Shown piece by piece: positions 23,843 to 31,841 of a stretch of 64,000 nucleotides of DNA. The translations under genes and the position numbers were made by a program. The DNA comes from Streptomyces minutiscleroticus (lineage in GTDB: Bacteria > Actinomycetota > Actinomycetes > Streptomycetales > Streptomycetaceae): the NCBI RefSeq assembly GCF_014650875.1, contig NZ_BMVU01000017.1:80998-144997 (forward strand), read 5' to 3'. Numbering within the stretch: position 1 is the first letter of the stretch; each line of letters starts with the position of its first letter. The notes under the pieces are model-generated. The model was not told the DNA's origin. It ran no database searches and saw nothing but the letters and a program-made list of their open reading frames with translations.

Positions 23843-25834
23843 TCAGGCGGTGCGGCGCGGCGGAGCGCCCACGGTGAAGGCGGTGCCCGGGCCGTTGTCC
23901 TGGATGAACTCCTCCAGGCTGTGCGCGAAGCCGGGGTCCTGAGCGGCCACGCGCTCCGCCAGCAGCCGGACCCGGTTCGGGGTGAAGGTCTCCGGATCGG
24001 CGAGGAGTTGCGGGGTGCCCGTCATCAGCAGCAGGGCGGCCTCCGTGTAGCCGCGCTCCAGCCAGGAGTTCCACAGCGCGTCGCGGTCCGCCTCCTGCTC
24101 GGCGAAGTAGTGCTCCGCGCGGGGCCGCGGCCGGGCCGGCACCGGCCTTTGTGCTTCCTGTGCCTGGTGCAGGACGACCCGGCGTCCGCCGAGGTAGGCG
24201 ATCCGGATTCCCTTGCGGATGCAGAAGGTGAGGGCCTCGGCGGCGGTGTCGACGATCGGCTCGCCCTTGTCGTTGAGCGAGGTGTTGCACACGATCGGCA
24301 CCCCGGTCGCCGCGCGGAACGCGTCGATCGCCCGGTACAGCAGGGGGTTGGCCTGTTCGGTGAGCGTCTGGTGCCGGGCCGTGCCGTCCAGGTGGAGGAT
24401 GGCGGGCACCTTGTCGCGCAGTTCCGCGCGGACGACGGCCGCCTCCAGCATGTACGGCGACAGCCGGTTCTGCTCGAACCACTCGTGCGCGTGCTCGGCG
24501 AGCACGATCGGTGCGACCGGCCGCCACCACTGCCGCTGCTTGTACTCGTTGAGCAGGTCCTTGACCTTCTCCGAGCGCGGGTCCCCGAGCAGACTGCGAT
24601 GTCCGAGCGCCCGAGGCCCCATCTCCGCAGCGCCGTCTGCCCACACCACCACGTCGTCGGTGAGGTCCTGCACGAACCGGTCGGCCGAGAAGTCCGACAC
24701 CTCCTCGATCCACGGGGCGAACTCGGTGAGCGCCTCGTCCACGTCCGCCAGGTCGTTGCCGTGGTACGCGTGGTCGATGCGCAGATCCGCCCCGTCCAGG
24801 GCGCCGGTGCCGTACAGGCCCAGCAGCCCGAGACCGAGGGCCACCCCGGAGTCGTTGGCGCACGGCGGTGTGAGCAGGCCGCGGAACCCGAAGCGGTCCA
24901 GGACCAGGGTGTTCGCCTGGACGTTCAGCCCGAAGCCGCCGCTGACGGACAGGTAGCAGTCCTCGGTGCGGACACCGCCCAGTTCCCTCAGCTTCTCGAC
25001 GTTCCGGATGATGATCAGTTCACAGCATTCCTGGATCACCTTCATCACCGCGCTCTGCAGGTTCTCCTCGGCGGTGAACCTGGAGTCCGGCGTGGGGTCT
25101 CCGGCCAGCCGGCGCCCGGCCTCGGCGATGACCTTCTTCACCAGCCCGAAGGAGGCGGCCCAGGGCTGCACCCGGCCGCCGAGGAGCTCCAGCTCGGCGA
25201 CGGCGGCGGCCGCGTCGTACCCGATGGCGGTACGGCAGGCCGACGCCAGCGCCATCAGCGTGCCCGGTTCCTTGCCGAACAGGCGGTCGGCCGCATGGTA
25301 GAGCGGGGCCGGTGACTCCACCGGGGCGAAGGTGATCCGTCCCTTCACGGACACGCAGCCGGCGTAGTAGTAGGGCGGGAGCTTGTCCTCCAGGACCAGG
25401 TCCGGGGCGGCGTCGACGGCCATCCCGATGATGTTCTCCTCCCGGAAGATCCTGCTGTCCATCAGGATCCCGCTGAACAGGTGCGCGAGGCTGTGCACGG
25501 GGAGTTCCTCGGCTCCGGCCGGGACCGGTACGGGGGCGTAGCCCGGCAGTCCGGGCGTGCCCCAGCTGGCGCTCAGGTCCGCCGTCGACAGTCCCTCCGT
25601 GGCCAGCAGCTTGTTGAGCAGGGCCTCGGTGCGCTCCGTGGTGAACAACGGCCAAGCGTGGTGCTTCTGTCCGCTGATCCGCTCCAGCTCCCAGTGTCGG
25701 ACGAGTTCGACGGAGCCGGTGGAGCGCCGCCACAGGGAGACGTTGTGGTCGTGTCGCGGGGAGATGACCGAGCGCTCGCCCGGCGGGGTCAGATAAGTGG
25801 AGAGAAAGTACTCGCCGGCGCTGGAATCCGTCAC
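23843..25834 (-). CDS. TobZ/NovN-type O-carbamoyltransferase
   Basis: This 663-aa protein has the two-domain layout of antibiotic carbamoyltransferases. An N-terminal Kae1-like ATPase fold carries histidines in QKHHAWP and HSLAHLFSG and a GGFGLNVQANT motif. The C-terminal YrdC-like domain has the family signature AEMGPRALGHRSLLGDPR, then NEYKQRQWWRPVAP and NTSLNDKGEPIVD. These enzymes make carbamoyl-adenylate from carbamoyl phosphate and ATP and transfer the carbamoyl group to a hydroxyl. The GTG at 25834 follows GAGGTAGG. With hydroxylases next door, a hydroxylated peptide residue is the obvious acceptor; this is inference. No other hydroxylated scaffold enzymes are nearby. Confidence 0.92.
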   Translation of the reverse strand: MTDSSAGEYFLSTYLTPPGERSVISPRHDHNVSLWRRSTGSVELVRHWELERISGQKHHAWPLFTTERTEALLNKLLATEGLSTADLSASWGTPGLPGYAPVPVPAGAEELPVHSLAHLFSGILMDSRIFREENIIGMAVDAAPDLVLEDKLPPYYYAGCVSVKGRITFAPVESPAPLYHAADRLFGKEPGTLMALASACRTAIGYDAAAAVAELELLGGRVQPWAASFGLVKKVIAEAGRRLAGDPTPDSRFTAEENLQSAVMKVIQECCELIIIRNVEKLRELGGVRTEDCYLSVSGGFGLNVQANTLVLDRFGFRGLLTPPCANDSGVALGLGLLGLYGTGALDGADLRIDHAYHGNDLADVDEALTEFAPWIEEVSDFSADRFVQDLTDDVVVWADGAAEMGPRALGHRSLLGDPRSEKVKDLLNEYKQRQWWRPVAPIVLAEHAHEWFEQNRLSPYMLEAAVVRAELRDKVPAILHLDGTARHQTLTEQANPLLYRAIDAFRAATGVPIVCNTSLNDKGEPIVDTAAEALTFCIRKGIRIAYLGGRRVVLHQAQEAQRPVPARPRPRAEHYFAEQEADRDALWNSWLERGYTEAALLLMTGTPQLLADPETFTPNRVRLLAERVAAQDPGFAHSLEEFIQDNGPGTAFTVGAPPRRTA

Positions 25835-25956
25835 CGTCGCCTACCTCATTTCTGATCGAGTCGCTGGCTGCACGAGCTGAGTCGGCCCCGATGCCGTGCA
25901 CCGCGTCAGCGATCAACGTTGCGTCGGCGCGGTCGGGGCCGGGGAGGACGGCCGGG

Positions 25957-27897
25957 TCACAGGTGGCGGGCCCACCACTCCAGAATCGCCTCGTACCGCG
26001 CCACCCGGTGGCTGGGCAGGCCGGTGCGTGACATGTCATGGCCCTCGCCGGGGAACAGCAGCATCTCGGCGGGCACACCACGGGTGCGCAGGGCCACGAA
26101 CATCCGCTGGGCCTGCTCCATCGGTGTGTGCCTGTCCTCCTCCGACTGGATCAGCAGCATCGGGATCCTGATCCGGTCGGCGTGGGTGAGCGGGCTGATC
26201 TCCGCCCACCGTTCCTGGTCCGCGCCGTACAGTGCGATGGAGTTGTTGACTCCGTCGTCGGCGGATCCGAAGTGGCTGTCGATCGCGTAGCAGCCGCGCT
26301 CGCCCATGGCGGCCCGGAATCTTTCTCCGTGGTGCGCCGCCATCCACGCCGCCATGTAGCCGCCGAACGACCCGCCCTGGACCCCGACCCGTGTCTCGTC
26401 CAGGTCCGGTGCCTCGAGGGCGGCGTCCAGCAGGGCCAGCAGGTCGGTGGCCGTGCGGCGCGCCAGGTCGCTCGCCGCGTACCGGCCGTGCGCCTGGCCG
26501 TATCCGGACGTGCCGCGCGGGTTGCCGAGTACGACGGCGTAGCCGGCGCTCGCGTAGACCTGGGCTTCCTCGAAGGACGCCGGACCGTTGAGGGTGTACC
26601 CCCACTGTGTGAAGGGGCCGCCCTTGATCTGAAGCAGCACCGGGTGCGGACCGGGGCCGGCCGGGCGGACCGTCCAGCCGTGCAGGACGTAGCCGTCCTC
26701 GGCCTTGGCGGTGAACTCCTCCACCGGCAACAGGCCGGCACGGGCACGCAGTTCGGCTCCGAAGGGGGTGAGTTCCCGCTCCTCGCCGCCGCGCAGCGCC
26801 ACCAGGTCGCCCGCGCTCCCGGCGTCGGAGAGCACGGCGGCGATCGTGGTGCCCTCCGGTCCCTCGGCGATCGCGTATCCGTTGACCTGCCGGGGACCGG
26901 TGATGACGGGCTCGGGTTCGCCGCCGTCGTAGGGCACGAGGATGAGGTGGACTTCGCCGCGGTAGTCGTTGGCGAAGTACACGCCGTCGGAGGCGGGCGC
27001 GATCATCTGGCTCGCGAAGCTCAGGTGGTACGGCTCCGGGTCGGTGAGCCGGCGCGGCGGTGCCGAACCGTCGACGGCCACCGACCAGAGGCCGTAGCTG
27101 TTGGCTCCGCTGGCGCGGTTGTGCTCGTCCAGTGTCTCGGCGGCGAAGCACACGACCGTGCCGTCGCCCGAGAAGCGCGGGCAGCCCAGCTCCAGGCCGC
27201 CGTCGGTCAGCGCCCGCAGTCCGGTGCCGTCCGGGGCGCAGACCCAGATGTCACGGCGCAGGTCGTCGGCGTGCGTCTCGTGGCGGCCGGAGATGAACGT
27301 CAGCAGCTGCCCGTCCGGGCTCCATGCCACGTCGTAACTGCCGTGCTCCCCGCTGGTGACCTGCGTCGTCACCGGTGTCCTTGAGAACGGGTCGGTGACG
27401 AAGATCTGGTGCGGCCGGTCGAAGGTGAACCCGATGCCGTCCGACATGTAGCGAAGGGTGGTGATGCGGCGGGGCCGCTCCTTGCGCGGCGGCACCCCGG
27501 GCAGGTACCTGCCCGGCTCGGCGACACGCGCGGCGAAGGCGATCCGGCGCGAGTCCGGGCTCCACACCGGCTGGCCCGCTCCCAGCGGCAGGTCGGTCAC
27601 TGCGAACGGTTCGCCGCCGTCCATCGGCAGCAGGTGCAGCTGCGCGGGTCCGGCGGGTCCGGGGCGCAGGAAGGCCAGCCAGCGCCCGTCGGGTGAGAAA
27701 GCCGGCGCGCCGTCGTTCGAGCCCTGGGTGAGGCGACGGGCCGGGGAGGACCCGTCCGTCTGGGCCACCCACAGCTCGCTGGCGTTCTCATCGGCGTCCA
27801 CATCCGGTCGGAAAACACTCACGACCGCGTAACGGCCGTCGCCCGACAAAGTGGGCCGGCCAAGCACGGGAAGCAGGTTGATGTCGGTGGGAAGCAT
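25957..27897 (-). CDS. S9 (prolyl oligopeptidase-type) serine peptidase
   Basis: This 646-aa protein has an N-terminal TolB/beta-propeller region with repeated 'SPDGR..AF' blades (residues about 30-390) and a C-terminal alpha/beta hydrolase domain. Catalytic Ser510 is in GGSFGGY, the Asp lies near SEEDRHTP and the His is in GEGHDMS. There is no signal peptide. The propeller restricts substrates to short peptides. In this cluster it may trim or degrade the small peptide. It is the first leftward gene of the cluster and probably has its own leaderless promoter. Confidence 0.92.
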   Translation of the reverse strand: MLPTDINLLPVLGRPTLSGDGRYAVVSVFRPDVDADENASELWVAQTDGSSPARRLTQGSNDGAPAFSPDGRWLAFLRPGPAGPAQLHLLPMDGGEPFAVTDLPLGAGQPVWSPDSRRIAFAARVAEPGRYLPGVPPRKERPRRITTLRYMSDGIGFTFDRPHQIFVTDPFSRTPVTTQVTSGEHGSYDVAWSPDGQLLTFISGRHETHADDLRRDIWVCAPDGTGLRALTDGGLELGCPRFSGDGTVVCFAAETLDEHNRASGANSYGLWSVAVDGSAPPRRLTDPEPYHLSFASQMIAPASDGVYFANDYRGEVHLILVPYDGGEPEPVITGPRQVNGYAIAEGPEGTTIAAVLSDAGSAGDLVALRGGEERELTPFGAELRARAGLLPVEEFTAKAEDGYVLHGWTVRPAGPGPHPVLLQIKGGPFTQWGYTLNGPASFEEAQVYASAGYAVVLGNPRGTSGYGQAHGRYAASDLARRTATDLLALLDAALEAPDLDETRVGVQGGSFGGYMAAWMAAHHGERFRAAMGERGCYAIDSHFGSADDGVNNSIALYGADQERWAEISPLTHADRIRIPMLLIQSEEDRHTPMEQAQRMFVALRTRGVPAEMLLFPGEGHDMSRTGLPSHRVARYEAILEWWARHL

Positions 27898-27904
27898 GTC
27901 TGCG

Positions 27905-27934
27905 ACGCTAGAAGGCCGATATTCGGCATGTCAA
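27905..27934 (-). promoter_or_regulatory. Promoter of the S9 peptidase gene, probably leaderless
   Basis: Read leftwards: -35 TTGACA (27934-27929), an 18-base spacer, -10 TAGCGT (27910-27905), then 7 bases to the ATG at 27897. No ribosome binding site precedes the ATG, which fits a transcript starting at or next to the start codon. A GCCGA/TCGGC dyad lies in the spacer, a suitable place for a repressor. Confidence 0.6.
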
Positions 27935-28136
27935 CGAAGGCAATTCCGGATGCGTTCGGCACGTGTATGAGTGCGGTGTTCGACCGCACCTCGTCATCAG
28001 TTGAACAGTCGGCCTGAGCAGTGCTCCGCGGCATCCAATGCCTGTACCATGCAGGCGAGTTGCTGGACTCCGCTTGACGAATGACACCCCGGAGGGCCCT
28101 CCCGGCGAGGGAGGCATGAAAGGGCGAGAGGGACTT

Positions 28137-29387
28137 ATGAGACTTTCACTGAAAGGCCCGCTGGCAAATCCGGGATTCCGCCGTCTATGGATTTCCGGAT
28201 TCATTTCGGAGACGGGCGACTGGATGTTTATGGTCGCCATGCCGGTCTACGTGTATCAGCTCACCGGTTCGGTGGGAGCGACCGCGACGAACTTCCTCGT
28301 GGAGCTGCTGCCGGCCCTGCTGCTCTCGCCCGTGGCGGGTGTGCTGGCCGACCGGTGGGACCGGCGCCGGACGATGATGTGGGTGAGCCTCGCACAGGTG
28401 GCGGCACTGCTGCCACTGATCGCGGTGCACGGACCCGACCAGGTCTTCATCGTCAACATCGTCACCGCTGTGCAGGCCGCACTGTCCACCGTGTTCCAGC
28501 CGGCCAAGTACGCCCTGCTGCCCTCCCTCGTCGAGCGCCAGGATGTGCCCGCCGCGAACGGGCTCGTCAGCATCAACGGCAACCTGGCCAGGCTCGGCGG
28601 TGCCTCTCTGGGCGGCTTCGTCCTGGGCTGGTTCGGCCTGGCCGGCATCCTCGTCGCCGACGCCGCCTCCTTCCTGCTGGCGATCGTGCTGTTGCTGCGG
28701 CCCTTCGGCGTCTCCCGCGAGGTACCGATCCACCAGACGGCCTGGCGTGCCTACCTGGAGGGACTCCGGGAGATCAGGACACGCCCCGGGCTGCGGGCCA
28801 TGGTGGTGACGGTGGGCCTGATGGGTCTGGCGCAGGGCCTGTTCGCGGTCCTGTTCGTGGTGTTCGTGACGGACCGGTTGGGCGGCGGAGAGAGCGACAC
28901 CGGTCTGCTGCGCGGTGTGCAGGCCATCGGCGGCATGGTCGGTGGCGGGCTCGTCGGCATGCTGGCCCGGCGCACCGAACCGGGGAGACTGCTCGGCTGG
29001 TCCCTGGTCGTGTTCTCCGTGATGACCGCGGCGACCTGGAACAGTGCCTATCTCACCACCTCCATGGCTTGGTTCGTCGGTCTGTTCTCTGTACTGGGAG
29101 CCCCGGGGATCGCGGCCTTCGCGGGCCGGATGTCCGTGACCCAGATGCACACGCAGGACGCGACCCGCGGTCGCGTCATGGCCAGCCTCCAGAGCGTCTT
29201 CGACGCATCCCAGGCTCTGGGCCTGATCTGCGCCGGCACCCTGGTGGCCTGGATCAGCCTTCCCCTGGCCCTGGACGTCCAGGCGGCCCTGCTGGCCGTA
29301 GCCGGTCTGCTGGCGCTCTGGAACGTCCGCCAGGTGGTGGAGGTGGCCGAGGAACCCGAGCGCGCCCTGGACACGGCCCGCACGTGA
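28137..29387 (+). CDS. MFS exporter of the RiPP-like cluster
   Basis: A membrane protein of about 416 aa with 12 predicted segments, of the same broad MFS class as the protein at 1853 (opening NPGFRRLWISGFISETGDW; loop DRWDRRRTMMW after TM2). The ATG at 28137 follows GAGAGGG; an ATG at 28116 is also possible. It is divergent from the S9 peptidase gene. Its likely job is to export the peptide product or give self-resistance. Confidence 0.85.
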   Translation: MRLSLKGPLANPGFRRLWISGFISETGDWMFMVAMPVYVYQLTGSVGATATNFLVELLPALLLSPVAGVLADRWDRRRTMMWVSLAQVAALLPLIAVHGPDQVFIVNIVTAVQAALSTVFQPAKYALLPSLVERQDVPAANGLVSINGNLARLGGASLGGFVLGWFGLAGILVADAASFLLAIVLLLRPFGVSREVPIHQTAWRAYLEGLREIRTRPGLRAMVVTVGLMGLAQGLFAVLFVVFVTDRLGGGESDTGLLRGVQAIGGMVGGGLVGMLARRTEPGRLLGWSLVVFSVMTAATWNSAYLTTSMAWFVGLFSVLGAPGIAAFAGRMSVTQMHTQDATRGRVMASLQSVFDASQALGLICAGTLVAWISLPLALDVQAALLAVAGLLALWNVRQVVEVAEEPERALDTART

Positions 29388-29608
29388 TGTCCGCTTCCCG
29401 GGCGGAGACCTCGACGGCTCTCCGCGCCGGTCGGCTGGGGCCCCGGCCCGGCCGGCGCCCGGGGCGGCCTCCGAGCGACCAGGACGTGCCTGCCGCTGCG
29501 CTGGACCGAGTAGGCCAAGGCCGGTTTGTCCGCTCGGGCATCCCTTCCCGCAGACCAGAACGTTGCGCAGACTTTCTGTCACCGAATTCGACCGGGGGGG
29601 AGGACAGC

Positions 29609-29791
29609 ATGTCTTCGCAGCTGTCGCATGGCAGGGTCCGCGGTACGGTCCCGGCCGGCGCCCTCGTCCTCGCCGCACCGGGACAAGCCGCCGCACACAC
29701 CGATGCGGACCGCGGAATGTTGTCTCCGCCCGTCACGGGCCGGCTCGCCGCGCTCCCGGGGACACACTCCGACGACCTCGGCCGAAGGTGA
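29609..29791 (+). CDS. Small secreted-type peptide (60 aa), second copy
   Basis: The start ATG has a good GGGGAGG site. The peptide has a basic start (MSSQLSHGRVRG), a hydrophobic stretch (TVPAGALVLAAPGQAAA) and a tail of about 30 residues. Its length and its position just before a StrR-like gene copy the arrangement at 14337-14108. It ends 5 bases before the pseudogene start. Similarity to the other peptide is limited to the front, so the pair may be diverged duplicates. Confidence 0.45.
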   Translation: MSSQLSHGRVRGTVPAGALVLAAPGQAAAHTDADRGMLSPPVTGRLAALPGTHSDDLGRR

Positions 29792-29796
29792 CGCCC

Positions 29797-30410
29797 ATGG
29801 CCTCAGGGAGTGCGCCCCGTCCGGCCGGGTTCCCGGGCGGCGCGGCCACCGGCTCTTCCGTGGAGCGAGTCAGCGCCCACCGCGTCACCGCCGGCTCCGC
29901 TCTGCAGACGGACGGCGAGGACCGCGACCACGTGCGCACCCGCTCCGATGCCTCACTGCAGCATGTTGCCGCCGAGGCCGACCCGGCACCGGCCACCGTC
30001 GCCGATGTGCGCGACAGGACCGCCGCGGCGAACACCCCGTGCCGGGCCGCGGCTCCCGGTCCGCGAAGGCGTGCCCTCCTCCCGCCGCCTTCGCGGACCG
30101 GGCTCTGTCCGCGGTCCGCCGCCCGTGGACGGCCTTCGAAGCCGTCCCGTCACTGCCCGGCCGGCTGCTGCGCGGTCCGCGGTCGCCGCGTGGTGATCCT
30201 TCGCTGCGGCCCGGCGGGCCGGCCGCGGCGTCCTGCGCATGCTCGGTGTCCCTACGACGGTGGCCCGAGGCCCGGGAGCGGATCACGGCCCCACGACCGG
30301 TGCACGGCAAGCAATCCATGGCACAGCTCGCGCAGGGGCCTGCCCGGCTGTGGACGCAACTCGCGCACGAACTGGACGCCGGGAACGACCCGGCCGTGAT
30401 GAGCAGCTGA
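29797..30410 (+). pseudogene. Decayed StrR-like regulator
   Basis: The frame starting at the ATG at 29797 contains SDASLQHVAAEADPAPATVADVR, a clear relative of the helix-turn-helix of the StrR-like protein at 12870-14108 (PDASLRQIAAEVGLAPATVADVR). Farther on, a different frame carries a relative of its C-terminal domain (GDPSLRPGG..., LAQGPARLWTQLAHEL). The ParB-type N-terminal domain is missing. At least one frameshift lies between about 30030 and 30100. It is a remnant that should not make a working activator. Confidence 0.7.
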
Positions 30411-30432
30411 GCGACGACAAGGAAGGCCGGTT

Positions 30433-30693
30433 ATGCAGGAGCAGGCTCCCCGACCGATATCCGGGATCGTGGACGCGGTGGTCACCACCTCCCAGGACAC
30501 CGACGGCGTACTGGCCTTCCATCTGATGGTCGGTCCTCCCGACCGGCCTCACGAGTGCGACCGCATCGAGTTCACCCTCGACCCCGAGCACGCACGTGCG
30601 CTGTTCGGGGATACCGCGCGGACCTCCGCCGTCCAGGTGCCCTGCCGGGTCGGTGTCGAGTTCGGCGGCACACCGTCGGCGCAGCACTGCTGA
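30433..30693 (+). CDS. Hypothetical protein (86 aa)
   Basis: A small soluble protein with a GGAAGG ribosome binding site 6 bases before its ATG. The middle reads HLMVGPPDRPHECDRIEFTL and it ends in Gln-His-Cys. Codon use is normal. No known motif is visible. It directly follows the decayed regulator and is the last rightward gene before the replication-type operon. Confidence 0.45.
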   Translation: MQEQAPRPISGIVDAVVTTSQDTDGVLAFHLMVGPPDRPHECDRIEFTLDPEHARALFGDTARTSAVQVPCRVGVEFGGTPSAQHC

Positions 30694-31026
30694 GGGCCGA
30701 TGGCTGCGGCGGCGTCCGGGACGGCGCCGCCGCCGGCGACCGGGGACGCGGTGTGAACGGGGTCGAAGGGCCGGTCAGCGGAGACGGTCGATCGCTTGCA
30801 GTGTGCGAAGGGGCGCTTCCTGGGGCGGAGCGGCCCGCCCGATAAGTGCGGCTCCTGAGGGACCTGCGGCCCGCCCTTCGCGTGCACGCGTCGTGGGGGG
30901 GGGGACCGGATGTGGTCCGACACCGCACGACGCAGGACGGCACGGGGCGGAAACGGCCTGGTACGGACCGCCGCACCCTTCCTTATTGATCATAGGGAAG
31001 GAAGGACGTCCTGAGGGACCGACCTC
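30694..31026. other. Intergenic stretch without a supported gene
   Basis: Very G+C-rich at first, then a short A+T-richer patch near 30980-31000 with a TTGATCATA sequence. I see no gene or convincing terminator here. Confidence 0.5.
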
Positions 31027-31046
31027 ATTGACGTGAAGTACATGAG
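31027..31046 (+). repeat. Inverted repeat flanking the first RepL-like operon, left copy
   Basis: The 20-mer ATTGACGTGAAGTACATGAG is repeated in inverse orientation at 31994-32013 with one mismatch. The two copies bracket the operon 31066-31841. A shorter related ACGTACATG site lies near 31894 upstream of the operon. They are probably binding sites of the encoded winged-helix protein. Confidence 0.6.
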
Positions 31047-31065
31047 GTGCGGCTGGCGGAACGCC

Positions 31066-31377
31066 TCAGGTTGCGCGCCGCAGCTCTACCACGACGTTCT
31101 CACCGGTGGCCTTGGGGCTGAGCCGGTAGTACTTGATGTGGGCGAGACGGTCGGACTCCTCCAGCCACCCGGCCTCGACGACCTGCCGTCGGGTGCGGGA
31201 GAACACCGACGGGGACATGCCGACCAGCTCCGCGAGGTTGACGGCGGTCTCGATGACCGCCCCGGCCCGGTCGGTGGGGTGCAGGGCGTACAGCATGACC
31301 ACCAGACGCTGGTTGGCACTCATACCGGCCGTGCGCTGCAGCAGGTCCAGATTCCTGTGCTTGTCCTCGTTGATCAC
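31066..31377 (-). CDS. Winged-helix protein of a replication-type operon (103 aa)
   Basis: A small DNA-binding-type protein: NLAELVGMSPSVFSRTRRQVVEAGWLEE is laid out as a winged helix-turn-helix, followed by a two-strand wing (YYRLSP). The start is the GTG at 31377, overlapping the upstream stop by 4 bases. It is paired with the RepL-like gene, like the pair at 33327-34472. It may regulate copy number or replication initiation. The family cannot be named with certainty. Confidence 0.7.
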   Translation of the reverse strand: MINEDKHRNLDLLQRTAGMSANQRLVVMLYALHPTDRAGAVIETAVNLAELVGMSPSVFSRTRRQVVEAGWLEESDRLAHIKYYRLSPKATGENVVVELRRAT

Positions 31378-31841
31378 TGAGCCTCCCACCGAGCAGGGGT
31401 GTTGTCGTCGAATCCCGGAATGTCCGGCGGATTGCAGGTCTTCACCGCTTCGCGCTGCTCGGCCCCGGTCCCGTGGAAGGAGATGTACGGGCTGATGCGG
31501 TAGAAATTATAGTTGCCGATGCGCCCTCTGACGATCAGGATGCGGTGCTTGGCCAGCTTCCTGTTGATCTTCCCGACGGCGTCGGCGGACATGCCCACGC
31601 GTTTGGCGATGTCCGCTCCGGTGGCCCGCAAAGGCTCCAGGCCTTCCGGAGAGACCCCGATCCACCACAGGACGAGAAACTTCTGACTGGGCGTGAACGC
31701 CGTGCTCACTGTGATCGCTTCGACACGCGCCTTGTCCACCTGGGTGTGCCGCCCGGAGAAGGCGTACGGCACATAGGGGACGACCTCGCCGGTGTCGGCG
31801 TCCACCAGTCTGCGTGCTGCTCCCAAGAGGCCCCCGCACAT
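31374..31841 (-). CDS. RepL-like winged-helix protein (155 aa)
   Basis: The front part (RRLVDADTGEVVPYVPYAF) and the end (NFYRISPYISFHGTG) resemble plasmid RepL-type initiators and related Streptomyces plasmid proteins. The middle has an HTH (ATGADIAKRVGMSADAVGKI). It is coupled to the 103-aa gene by a GTGA overlap. Inverted 20-mers flank the operon. A replication or copy-control role is likely, but a plain regulator is possible. Confidence 0.65.
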   Translation of the reverse strand: MCGGLLGAARRLVDADTGEVVPYVPYAFSGRHTQVDKARVEAITVSTAFTPSQKFLVLWWIGVSPEGLEPLRATGADIAKRVGMSADAVGKINRKLAKHRILIVRGRIGNYNFYRISPYISFHGTGAEQREAVKTCNPPDIPGFDDNTPARWEAQ

